Assembly: GCA_017421025.1 (NCBI GenBank)
Contig: JAFQME010000006.1
Span: forward strand, 1-56,905
Length of the DNA: 56,905 nucleotides
Direction: 5' to 3'
Origin: Oscillospiraceae bacterium
Lineage (GTDB): Bacteria; Bacillota; Clostridia; Oscillospirales; JAAYXM01
Part shown: positions 23,107 through 31,186 of the stretch, one piece after another
How the letters are laid out: each line of letters starts with the position of its first letter
Position numbering within the stretch: the first letter of the stretch is position 1
Notes under the pieces: generated by a model
Seen by the model: the letters and a program-made list of their open reading frames with translations, nothing else
The model's database searches: none
What the model was told of the DNA's origin: nothing
Translations under genes and position numbers: made by a program

Positions 23107-26031
23107 ATGAAAACAAGACGAATTCTTGCACTTTTACTCTCAGTCGTGATGCTTTTGGGGATGATACCCTGGGCAGCGGCAGAAGAAATGGTCATCGCAG
23201 GGAATCCATTTGCGGAAATTGAGGAGCATTGGGCGGCTGAGTCGCTTACCCGTGCACTCAAAGAAGGATGGATTCGTGGTGACGATACCGGAATTAACCC
23301 GAACGGAATTCTCACCCGTGCGCAACTTGCAGCGATTGTGCGCCGGATTTTTAACATGAATTCCCTTGAGGATCTGACCGGATACACCGATGTCCCGAAG
23401 GACGCTTGGTATGCCGAGGACATTGCAGCGGCACGCCGGATGCAGGTGTTATTTGGTTCTGATCTCAAAATGCGTCCGAATGATGCGATTACAAGGGAAG
23501 AAGCATTTTGTGTGATGGCCCGTTTGCTTTGCCTGGAGGATGGACAAGCAGCTGATCTTGCTGCGTTTTCGGATGCAAGCAGCGTGAGCACTTGGGCGAA
23601 AGGTGCGGTTTCTGCACTGGTGCGTGATGCCTATGCAAACGGTGCAGACGGAAAGCTCAATCCCAAGGCGAATATCACCCGTGCTGAAATTGTCACGCTG
23701 CTGGACCGTATGATTACCACATGTGCAAGTAAAGTATATGAGCAGGATGTCGACGGAAATCTTGTGGTTACCGCACCGGATACCGAACTTAAGAACCTGA
23801 CCGTCAGCGGCGATCTTGTTCTTTCGGATGCCATTGGCGTCAACGACATCATCCGATTGGAAAATGTCCGTGTACAGGGACGTGTTGTGCTCCGTGCAAC
23901 CGCAGACAAAGCGGTGGTGCGTGATGACAAATGTGTGTTTGAACAAGGCTTTGCAAAGAGTGAACAGCTCAACTATACCGTTGAAAGTTTGGGCTCAATG
24001 AATCAGGCGGTTTATACCATGTATTCGGATGACGGTGTGGACAAAGACGGCAACGTCACCCTTTATACAGTCAATACCGGCACTCCTGCGGCAACCTTGA
24101 TTGGAGTTGATCCGATCAGCGGAAAGCAAGTCCTTTCTGTTACATTGGAAGTGGATGGTGAGTGCATGGGCGGCGCATGGGGTGTCTTGGGTCATTCTTC
24201 GGGCGATGTCTATCTCGCCGGATACACCAATGCATATCTTTTCCGCTATTCTCCGAAAACCGGAACGCTGGAGAATTTGGGACGTCCCACCAAGGATTGC
24301 ACCTTGCCCATTAAGATGACCGAAGATGAACACGGCGTCATTTGGGGCGGTCAGGCGACCACCGATGCGTTTTACAGTTTCGACCCAAAAACTGACACAT
24401 TCACAGAATACAATCTTGGCGGACTCTCAGACGGTCAGTATCATGTTTGCCGTGCAGAGGGGACCGATGATCTTTATATCTCTTCCCGTTGGAGTGACGG
24501 TACGGCGCATCTCTATCGCATGAACCTCAAGACCGGGAAAAAAGTGGATATCATCCCGGAAAAGTACATTGATACCGCAAAATGCATCTACGATATGCAG
24601 TATGTGGATGGCAAGCTCTTCTGCCGCACCGAAGTTGGTTCCATGCTCTTTGTTGTGGATGCTGCGACCGGAGAACAGATTTCCTTTAAGAATCTGGAAA
24701 CCGGAGAAGAAATGGATGAAATCCTGATGTACGGTCGTGCGACTTCGCTCAAATCCCCGATCGAAGATGCGGTGTACTTCACCGGTGAATATCAGATTTA
24801 CAAGTACAATTTAAAGGATAACACCATTGAGTACTTAAACGACAAACTGCCCGATCAGTTTGCGACCGGTCCGCTCAACTTCAGTTTTGTTGAACTGGAT
24901 GATCCGAATTTCCCGGGTTGGACCATCATCTCCAGCCAAGGCAATTTGGGCGGTTTCTTCCGCTACAACTTTGAAAAAGGCACCAAAGAAGTGTTCCAGC
25001 TTGATATCAAAGGAAATCCGACTCAGGCAAACAGCTCGATTTTAGGCAACAACGGTAAAGTCTACTTCGGCGGCTATATCGGATCCTCTACCGGCTCATA
25101 CGACCCGGCAACCGGCGAGTTTGAGCAGCTTGTGGGTCTCCGTCAAATCGAGGGCTTGGGCGTCTATGAAAACTACCTGTTCTTCGGCCGTTACCCGAAT
25201 GCAAACATTGCAAAATACGACACCACCAAGCCGTGGAATTGGGATGCAACCAGTGGCAACCCCTACACCGTGGTTTCCCTCGGTGCAAACGCAAATGACC
25301 CGACTTATCCGAATCAGGACCGTCCGTACAATCTGCTCGGCATTCCGGAAGAAGGCGTTGCGGTGTTCACTTCGGTGCCGAAACAAGGCTACTACGGAAG
25401 TGCAATCGGCTATCATGATATGAAAGACCCGACCAAGCCTGTGAAGGTGGATCATACCATTGTGGAATATCTCAGCATTTCCTCAATCGCATATGCACAG
25501 CGCAAAGTGCTGTTTGGCACCTCGATCCGTCCGGGCAGCAATACCGATCCGAAGGCAGAGGAAGCAGAACTCTTTGCATATGACTTTGAAACAGGTGAGT
25601 ATCGCAAGTATGGCGTGGTGATCCCGAAAGCGGTAGCATACAACGCACTCGTTGCAGCACCGGATGGGACCATTTGGGGCCTTGCAAATCTGCGTGACGA
25701 TATTTTCAACAGCCGACTCTTCATCTTTGATCCTGCATCCGAGAAGATTGTGTTCCAAAAAGATGTTTCTATTTACAACTTCGGCGCAACTTGGTACGGA
25801 TTTAAGATGACTGTTGCAAACGACGGTAAGGGCATTCTGGTCTCGAACCTCTATAACACCGGTATTATCCCGGAAAATTATCGCCAGACCGGTGACCTCT
25901 TTAGAATCGACCTTGCAACAAAGGATGTCACAGTGCTCATTCGTGACTTTGGTCGTTACCATGTTGAGGACAAAGATGGCAATCTCTACGGCGCAAAGGG
26001 CTCGGAAATTTTCAAATACGTACTTGAATAA
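23107..26031 (+). CDS. SLH-domain surface protein with a C-terminal beta-propeller-like region
   Basis: The 974-residue protein has a signal peptide (1-25) and three SLH domains in the first ~210 residues (markers: LTRAQLAAIVRRIFN; RPNDAITREEAFCVMARLL; NPKANITRAEIVTLLDRMI), which anchor it to the wall. A short beta region follows, then ~700 residues of repeated strands with recurring F/Y-x-YDP-x-TGE-like turns (for example SYDPATGEFEQL, FDPKTDTFTEY, YDFETGEYRKY). These resemble streptogramin-lyase/WD-type propeller blades, perhaps two propellers. No enzymatic motif is recognised. A large surface ligand-binding or scaffold protein is the best guess. It has its own promoter and terminator. Confidence 0.8.
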   Translation: MKTRRILALLLSVVMLLGMIPWAAAEEMVIAGNPFAEIEEHWAAESLTRALKEGWIRGDDTGINPNGILTRAQLAAIVRRIFNMNSLEDLTGYTDVPKDAWYAEDIAAARRMQVLFGSDLKMRPNDAITREEAFCVMARLLCLEDGQAADLAAFSDASSVSTWAKGAVSALVRDAYANGADGKLNPKANITRAEIVTLLDRMITTCASKVYEQDVDGNLVVTAPDTELKNLTVSGDLVLSDAIGVNDIIRLENVRVQGRVVLRATADKAVVRDDKCVFEQGFAKSEQLNYTVESLGSMNQAVYTMYSDDGVDKDGNVTLYTVNTGTPAATLIGVDPISGKQVLSVTLEVDGECMGGAWGVLGHSSGDVYLAGYTNAYLFRYSPKTGTLENLGRPTKDCTLPIKMTEDEHGVIWGGQATTDAFYSFDPKTDTFTEYNLGGLSDGQYHVCRAEGTDDLYISSRWSDGTAHLYRMNLKTGKKVDIIPEKYIDTAKCIYDMQYVDGKLFCRTEVGSMLFVVDAATGEQISFKNLETGEEMDEILMYGRATSLKSPIEDAVYFTGEYQIYKYNLKDNTIEYLNDKLPDQFATGPLNFSFVELDDPNFPGWTIISSQGNLGGFFRYNFEKGTKEVFQLDIKGNPTQANSSILGNNGKVYFGGYIGSSTGSYDPATGEFEQLVGLRQIEGLGVYENYLFFGRYPNANIAKYDTTKPWNWDATSGNPYTVVSLGANANDPTYPNQDRPYNLLGIPEEGVAVFTSVPKQGYYGSAIGYHDMKDPTKPVKVDHTIVEYLSISSIAYAQRKVLFGTSIRPGSNTDPKAEEAELFAYDFETGEYRKYGVVIPKAVAYNALVAAPDGTIWGLANLRDDIFNSRLFIFDPASEKIVFQKDVSIYNFGATWYGFKMTVANDGKGILVSNLYNTGIIPENYRQTGDLFRIDLATKDVTVLIRDFGRYHVEDKDGNLYGAKGSEIFKYVLE

Positions 26032-26036
26032 AGAAA

Positions 26037-26070
26037 TCCCCCATCGGAACTTCCGATGGGGGAACTTTTT
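26037..26070. terminator. Terminator between convergent genes
   Basis: A 12-bp stem (26037-26048 with 26052-26063) with a 3-base loop is followed on the plus strand by AACTTTTTTATT. On the minus strand it also closes the ABC transporter operon, whose ATPase gene stops at 26070. Confidence 0.85.
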
Positions 26071-26864
26071 TATTCTTCCACGTTTTGTGAGAAGCTTGTG
26101 ATAAATTCCTTGGTGCGTGGGTTTTGGGGATGGCAGAAGATTTGCTCGGGAGAGCCTTCTTCTGCAATCACGCCATTTTCCATGAAGATGATGCGGTCGG
26201 AAATGTTTCGTGCAAAATTCATTTCATGGGTGACGATAATCATGGTCATACCAAGATCTGCGACCGATTTGATGACCTTTAAGACCTCGTTTGTAATCTC
26301 AGGGTCAAGTGCGCTGGTCGGCTCATCAAAGAGCATGATTTTCGGCTTTAAGGCGAGTGCACGGCAGATGGCAACACGCTGCTGCTGACCGCCCGAAAGT
26401 TCACAAGGATAGTTGTTGTATTTGTCGGAGAGACCTGCACGGTCGAGGAGTGCTTTGGCTTCCTGCTCGATTTCGTGGAGGATTTCTTTTTTGTGCTTGT
26501 GATAGTCGTTCAGTTCTTTTGCCGCAAGACGGGGTGCAAGCATGACATTTTCAAGTGCGGTGTACTGCGGGAAGAGATTGAAGGACTGGAATACAAAGCC
26601 GAACTTGGATTGGATTTTGCGTTGCTCTGATTTGCTCTTTTTGAGGGTGTTTTGCGCATCAAACACCACTTCACCGTCAAGCGTGATGGTGCCACGGTCT
26701 GCTGTTTCCAAAAAACTGATTGAGCGGAGCAGGGTGGTTTTTCCACTGCCGGAAGAGCCGATAATCGAGAGGACTTCGCCCTCTTCCATGGAGAAGTCGA
26801 TGCCACGCAGAACATCGGTTTTGCCGAATTTTTTATAAATTCCATTTACTTGTAAGATTGACAT
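26070..26864 (-). CDS. Polar amino acid ABC transporter ATP-binding protein
   Basis: The 264-residue ATPase has Walker [11 protein letters not shown]-loop [11 protein letters not shown], signature [11 protein letters not shown], Walker [15 protein letters not shown] and the H-loop IVTHEM, all intact, in the GlnQ/HisP family pattern. It energises uptake with the permease 12 nt upstream. AAGGAGG suits the ATG at 26864 better than the GTG two codons earlier. Confidence 0.95.
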   Translation of the reverse strand: MSILQVNGIYKKFGKTDVLRGIDFSMEEGEVLSIIGSSGSGKTTLLRSISFLETADRGTITLDGEVVFDAQNTLKKSKSEQRKIQSKFGFVFQSFNLFPQYTALENVMLAPRLAAKELNDYHKHKKEILHEIEQEAKALLDRAGLSDKYNNYPCELSGGQQQRVAICRALALKPKIMLFDEPTSALDPEITNEVLKVIKSVADLGMTMIIVTHEMNFARNISDRIIFMENGVIAEEGSPEQIFCHPQNPRTKEFITSFSQNVEE

Positions 26865-26876
26865 GGCCACCCCTCC

Positions 26877-27581
26877 TTAACTCTTGAAATAGCTCATTTT
26901 ACGCTCGATCCAGCCAAACAGCAGGGTGAGTGCACCGCAGAAGATCAGATAGTAGACTGCGGTGTAAAAGAGCGGCCACAACAGTCCGTCGGACTTGATG
27001 AATTTCTGCGCTGCATAGATCACTTCGTAGACCATGACGATACGAGCAAGCGAGGTATCTTTGACCAAGGTAATGATTTCGTTGGACATCGGGGGGACAA
27101 TGCGTTTGATGACCTGGAGCAGGACCACCTTGAAAAAGACTTGTGTTTTGGTCATGCCCAGCACCTGACCGGCTTCATACTGCCCACGGGAAATGGATTC
27201 GATGCCGCCACGGAAAATTTCAGAGAAATAACAGGAGTAATTGATGACGAATGCCACCATGACCGAGAAGAATCGGTCCATAACATGCCAAGTTGCAAGC
27301 CATTCAATCAGCGCACCCGAAGCTCCTGCGTTGATTTGTGCTTCTGCCCAAGTGCCGACAAGACCCGGACCGTAAAAGATGACAATCAACTGCAACATAA
27401 GCGGAGTACCGCGAATGATCCAGACAAAGCCCTTGGTCAGCCATTTAACCGGGGCAAATCTGGTCATGGACCCAAACGAGATGATGAGTCCCAGCGGAAG
27501 AGAAAACGCAAGCGTCAGGAGGAAAATTTTGAGTGTGACGCCAAATCCCTCCAAAAGCTTCAAAGAGACTTCTACAAACAT
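26877..27581 (-). CDS. Polar amino acid ABC transporter permease
   Basis: The 234-residue membrane protein belongs to the HisM/GlnP family: WIIRGTPLMLQL near the start of the permease domain and the EAGQVLGMTKTQVFFKVVLL EAA loop that docks with the ATPase. It sits between the binding-protein gene and the ATPase. Only one permease is encoded, so it probably works as a homodimer. Confidence 0.95.
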   Translation of the reverse strand: MFVEVSLKLLEGFGVTLKIFLLTLAFSLPLGLIISFGSMTRFAPVKWLTKGFVWIIRGTPLMLQLIVIFYGPGLVGTWAEAQINAGASGALIEWLATWHVMDRFFSVMVAFVINYSCYFSEIFRGGIESISRGQYEAGQVLGMTKTQVFFKVVLLQVIKRIVPPMSNEIITLVKDTSLARIVMVYEVIYAAQKFIKSDGLLWPLFYTAVYYLIFCGALTLLFGWIERKMSYFKS

Positions 27582-27607
27582 AACTTAAACCTTTCAAAAC
27601 GCCAGCA

Positions 27608-27634
27608 AAGACAGCAGGGGATTCCTGCTGTCTT
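27608..27634 (-). other. Intercistronic hairpin between the binding-protein and permease genes
   Basis: An 11-bp perfect stem (27608-27618 with 27624-27634) with a 5-base loop and only a weak T-rich tail on the minus strand. In such operons a partial terminator or RNase-blocking hairpin after the first gene lets the binding protein be made in excess over the membrane parts. Confidence 0.75.
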
Positions 27635-27657
27635 GCTTTATCTTTGTGAATTGATTC

Positions 27658-28500
27658 TTACTTCAGCATTGCATTTGCCATGGTGATGTCGATGATGCAA
27701 GCATCGCAAGAGCCGCTGGCGACTTCGAGAAGTGCATCGGTCTGAGCAGTGGTTTCAACGGTCTCAAAGCCGTTGTCTGCTGCTGCGGTAGCACCTGCAG
27801 AACCTGCTTCGACAGCGAAGGTGAGATCCTTCATGGATGCAGCGTCCGGATAATTTGCAATCTCGTCCTTAGCCATAACAACGACCTGTGCGTTCTTGAC
27901 GTATGCCATGGAGCAAGAGGTGTTCTTCAGAACTTCCTCGGAAATGGTCATGCCGTTCCAAATGCAGTCGATTGCCTTGGATTCCAAAGCGATGAACTTG
28001 TTGTCCCATTCGATTTCAACGAATTCTGCAGTAACGCCCAGCTTTTCGCAAACTGCCTGTGCAAACTCGGTGTCAAAACCGGTCCATGCGCCAGCTTCAT
28101 CCTTGAAGTTCATCGGAGCGTAATCGGTGATACCGATGACCAACTTGCCGTTTGCCTTGATGTAGTCCAAATCCTTAACGGTTGCTTCAATGTCTGCAAC
28201 TTCTGCGACCGGAGCCAAGGTCAGAGAATACTTCTCTGCGAGTGCCGGAAGGGTGCCGTCAGCATTGAGGTCCTTGATGAGTGCGTTCACTGCGTTCACC
28301 AGGTCAGAACCCTGTCTGAAGCCGATGCCGTATTCTTCCGAGGTGAGCTCGATTGCAGTACCGAGATTTGCATAACTGCTTTCAGAACCTGCTTCTTCGA
28401 CCGGAGTGTTTACATCTTCTGCATCATTTGCTGCCGGAGCACAAGCTGCCAGAGCAAAGATCATTGCCATTGCCAAAATGAGTGCCAAAAACTTTTTCAT
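27658..28500 (-). CDS. Amino-acid-type ABC solute-binding lipoprotein, apparently circularly permuted
   Basis: The 280-residue protein has a lipoprotein signal with Cys20 (lipobox ALAAC) and is a type-II periplasmic-binding fold of the SBP_bac_3 class, but its segments are in an unusual order. Residues 39-96 (including AIELTSEEYGIGFRQGSDL and DGTLPALAEKY) match the C-terminal portion of normal family members. After a ~20-residue linker, residues 118-280 start at the usual N-terminal strand (GKLVIGITDYAPMNF) and end at the second-lobe strand and helix (DACIIDITMANAMLK). Nothing is duplicated or lost, so this fits circular permutation rather than truncation. The family Arg that binds the ligand carboxylate (after TI-T/S-D-E) is Val here, while the late ligand Asp is kept. 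AAAGGAGAG precedes the ATG; the gene leads the transporter operon. Confidence 0.85.
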   Translation of the reverse strand: MKKFLALILAMAMIFALAACAPAANDAEDVNTPVEEAGSESSYANLGTAIELTSEEYGIGFRQGSDLVNAVNALIKDLNADGTLPALAEKYSLTLAPVAEVADIEATVKDLDYIKANGKLVIGITDYAPMNFKDEAGAWTGFDTEFAQAVCEKLGVTAEFVEIEWDNKFIALESKAIDCIWNGMTISEEVLKNTSCSMAYVKNAQVVVMAKDEIANYPDAASMKDLTFAVEAGSAGATAAADNGFETVETTAQTDALLEVASGSCDACIIDITMANAMLK

Positions 28501-28535
28501 GTTACTCTCTCCTTTGTTTTTAATAAGGTACTACT

Positions 28536-28564
28536 ACTTTACCATGATAAAGTAATGAAGTCAA
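28536..28564 (-). promoter_or_regulatory. Promoter of the ABC transporter operon
   Basis: On the minus strand, -35 TTGACT (28564-28559) and -10 TAAAGT (28541-28536), 17-bp spacer, about 35 nt before the binding-protein ATG. Confidence 0.75.
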
Positions 28565-28573
28565 GTCTTTTTT

Positions 28574-28608
28574 TGAAAAAAATGAGAGCATCTCAAAAGA
28601 TGCTCTCA
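28574..28608 (-). terminator. Terminator of the glycoside-hydrolase/TIGR04076 operon
   Basis: An 11-bp perfect stem (28583-28593 with 28598-28608), 4-base loop, followed on the minus strand by a long T run (rc of 28574-28582). Confidence 0.92.
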
Positions 28609-28615
28609 AATACAG

Positions 28616-28930
28616 TTATTCTGCGTCTTCTTCCAGTGCTTCAAGGTAGAAGGTGACCGGACGGAAGCCATCCGCACATGAGATCATGGCAGATTTTTTA
28701 TCCTTCATCCAACCAGAGAAAAAGTCCTCGCCACCATGAGCAAGTACACGGATATAAGGGGAGATACTTTCCCAGGCGCTGGCGCAAAAACCTTCCGGCT
28801 GCTCCCAGCCGTTTGTGATGAACACATCTCCGACCTTATGGGGGCAGACGTGTTCGGTGGCTTTGAGATACTGTGCCATCAAATCCGGATATTCGGTGCA
28901 TTTCATCACTGTGATTTTACATTTTTTCAT
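28616..28930 (-). CDS. Small TIGR04076-like protein
   Basis: The 104-residue protein fits the TIGR04076 family: KCKITVMKC at the start, a central PEGFCASAWESISPYI block and a conserved cysteine near the end. The role of the family is unknown. The start overlaps the upstream glycoside-hydrolase-like gene by 4 nt (ATGA), so the two are translationally coupled, which is a clue to shared physiology but not to mechanism. Confidence 0.8.
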   Translation of the reverse strand: MKKCKITVMKCTEYPDLMAQYLKATEHVCPHKVGDVFITNGWEQPEGFCASAWESISPYIRVLAHGGEDFFSGWMKDKKSAMISCADGFRPVTFYLEALEEDAE

Positions 28931-31098
28931 AGAATCGTATCCTTTCCGGCAAGCAGAGGAACCGTGACCTCACTGCCGTCGGCACGGCGGAAGGTGACAT
29001 CTGCTTCCTGTGATTCTACAGCGACTGCAGAAACCGTATATCCGGCACTGCTCTTTGCAATTGTGATGCGCAGTCCTTTGTGGTGGTAGTTGGTCATCGG
29101 AATGAGTGGGAGACGGGGCGAGATTCCAAACATCTCCATACCATGGGATTCCCAAATTGCACCGATGAGTTCACCCGCACCTACATTGGAGGACATACAA
29201 GCGGTGGAGTAGAAACCTGTGTTTCCACGTGCCAGTTTTCCGCTTGTTACGTCAATGCATTCCCAAATGTTGGGATAGGCAAGAAATGCCTTGTGTGTGG
29301 ATGCTGCAACCGAGGCTAAATGCTCAGGATAATATCTTTGCGCCACTGCGGTGGCAACCGATGCGGACTTCGGCCAGCACGGTCCACGCCAATAGATGTC
29401 GGAGAAGAACCCGGGTTCCCCCTCGGCACAGGTTCGGATTCCATACTCGCCGATGAGACGAATAAACTGAGTTTCTGCCGCAGCGGCTTTGGCATCATCT
29501 GCCATACCGTAAAGGAACGGGAACAGTCCTTCCAGTCCTACTCGGGTGTCGAGGCGTCCATCTTCTTGGATGACACCGTACCAGTGCTTTTCGTCATCCC
29601 AAAGATATTCATTGACCGCTGCAAGGGTTTTTTCTGCTTCTGAAAGCCATGCGGAGCGATCACCAAGACCGGTGATTTCGGCGAGTTCTGCCATTGCGGT
29701 TTCATAGCGGTAGCGTTCTGCGGACAGGGTAGAACAATAGCAATACTCGGTGGGTTCGTTCCCGTCAATGCCATAAGTACATTCCTGGAATGCGGGGAAA
29801 GTGTCAAGTCCGGTGTCGAATGAGTTGTGCGCCGCCCATAAATGGAGGTTTCTGTGGCAGGCATCGAAATCACGGTTCATATAATGATAGAATTTTTCAA
29901 GTGCAGGATACCAGCGCTGCAAACTTTCCAAATCGTTTGACGCATAGTAGTGCCGCAATGCTGCCCACGGGAAATGCGGGTTCTGAATGGTGCTGGATTC
30001 CATCCATCCCGAGCCCGGATTCTCTTCGTGGAGATATGCTGCATGGGTAATATATCCGTCCTCACGCTGTGCATTCAGAAGGATATCAAGCCCCTTGCGG
30101 ATCCATTCCGAGGTGTGCTTGGGGTCTTGCGAGGAGTGCCACTCCACCGCATTGAGCGCCCAAGTCCAGATGCCTTTATAAACCGGTAAGGATTCCAAAA
30201 CGTTAAAGCCCCAACCGGGATAATCGCAATAGTCCAAACGAATGGTCCACCAACACTTGTAATAGAGTTTCTTTTCCTCTTCGCTTGCAGTGTCAAAGCC
30301 GACGGTGGGAAGTGTTGCAAACCAGTTGTTCCACTTCTCCTTAAGCAGAGAATCCGGGTCTTTAACAGCAAGTGCAGAGAGTGCTTGCGCCTTGGAGTGG
30401 TGGCTGAGTCCATAGGTGAGATGGAGGGTTTCGTTGGTGTCAATGGTAAGTTCCTGTTCAATTGCCATCACACGGCCTGTTCCGAATGACGACTCAAATT
30501 TCTCACCCATTGCCTCGTATGCGTCCATTTCATTATCAAACACTGCGATTTTCATCGGAATTGTGCTTGCAATGAAGTATTGGAAGTTTTCGGCTTCAAT
30601 ACAAACCACACCATCGGAATCCTGATGTGCGGTAAATCCGTCGTGACGACGGAAGATTGTATAGATTTTTTTGGTGTAACGATAAAGATGCGTGGGATCA
30701 GGGAGTCCGACCGAGGTATTTTTTAGGTCAAAGGACCAAGTGATGCCGCCGTCCACCGCATTGGAAAACCGCTCCCGACCTGCGAGTGCTGAGTTCGGGA
30801 AATGGAAGGTATGCCCAATCTGGCCCGGGAGATAACATTGTTCTTCAAAGAGGAAACGAGATTTTCCCGGACCGCCGCACAGATTCGGATATTCATAGGC
30901 GGCAAAATAGAGTTCAAAGGTGTAGCGGTCTTGATTGTAAATGGAAAGATTTGTATCTAAATAATGATAGCCGATTTGATTGTCGGGAGACGGGCAGTAA
31001 TAGCCCAGGTCATAGTCATTTTCTTTGAGGACAATTGCGGTCATGCGGGGGAGAGAAAAATCAAATGTCTCTTTGAGCGAGGACCAAATATTATACAT
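28927..31098 (-). CDS. MGH1/GH63-like (alpha/alpha)6-toroid glycoside hydrolase
   Basis: The 723-residue protein has a beta-rich N-terminal third and a C-terminal alpha/alpha toroid of the kind found in GH63, GH37 and mannosylglycerate-hydrolase-like enzymes. Landmarks are VYKGIWTWALNAVEWHSS, GSGWMESSTIQNPHFPW and the late DIYWRGPCWPKSASV motif typical of this clan. No signal peptide is seen, so it should act in the cytoplasm on imported oligosaccharides. GGAGGTG precedes the ATG at 31098; an upstream in-frame start at 31155 lies in the promoter. Its substrate linkage is not predictable. Confidence 0.8.
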   Translation of the reverse strand: MYNIWSSLKETFDFSLPRMTAIVLKENDYDLGYYCPSPDNQIGYHYLDTNLSIYNQDRYTFELYFAAYEYPNLCGGPGKSRFLFEEQCYLPGQIGHTFHFPNSALAGRERFSNAVDGGITWSFDLKNTSVGLPDPTHLYRYTKKIYTIFRRHDGFTAHQDSDGVVCIEAENFQYFIASTIPMKIAVFDNEMDAYEAMGEKFESSFGTGRVMAIEQELTIDTNETLHLTYGLSHHSKAQALSALAVKDPDSLLKEKWNNWFATLPTVGFDTASEEEKKLYYKCWWTIRLDYCDYPGWGFNVLESLPVYKGIWTWALNAVEWHSSQDPKHTSEWIRKGLDILLNAQREDGYITHAAYLHEENPGSGWMESSTIQNPHFPWAALRHYYASNDLESLQRWYPALEKFYHYMNRDFDACHRNLHLWAAHNSFDTGLDTFPAFQECTYGIDGNEPTEYCYCSTLSAERYRYETAMAELAEITGLGDRSAWLSEAEKTLAAVNEYLWDDEKHWYGVIQEDGRLDTRVGLEGLFPFLYGMADDAKAAAAETQFIRLIGEYGIRTCAEGEPGFFSDIYWRGPCWPKSASVATAVAQRYYPEHLASVAASTHKAFLAYPNIWECIDVTSGKLARGNTGFYSTACMSSNVGAGELIGAIWESHGMEMFGISPRLPLIPMTNYHHKGLRITIAKSSAGYTVSAVAVESQEADVTFRRADGSEVTVPLLAGKDTIL

Positions 31099-31126
31099 GA
31101 AAAACACCTCCAGTGGGATTTGTTTC

Positions 31127-31155
31127 ATCATAACAAAAGTAACGCAAAAATGCAA
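31127..31155 (-). promoter_or_regulatory. Promoter of the glycoside-hydrolase gene
   Basis: On the minus strand, -35 TTGCAT (31155-31150) and -10 TATGAT (31132-31127), 17-bp spacer. The -35 lies in the left arm of the terminator hairpin at 31146-31186. Confidence 0.6.
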
Positions 31156-31186
31156 TGATAAAACATTGTTTTATCATTGCATTTTT
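31146..31186 (-). terminator. Terminator of the indolepyruvate oxidoreductase operon
   Basis: A 19-bp perfect stem (31146-31164 with 31168-31186) with a 3-base loop lies next to the stop at 31187; the outer pairs give a T run on the minus strand. Confidence 0.85.

Noticed and set aside
27658..28500. Reading the binding protein as a simple 3' truncation
   Set aside because: The segment missing from its C-terminus is present at its N-terminus, the signal peptide and ribosome site are intact, and the operon order is normal.
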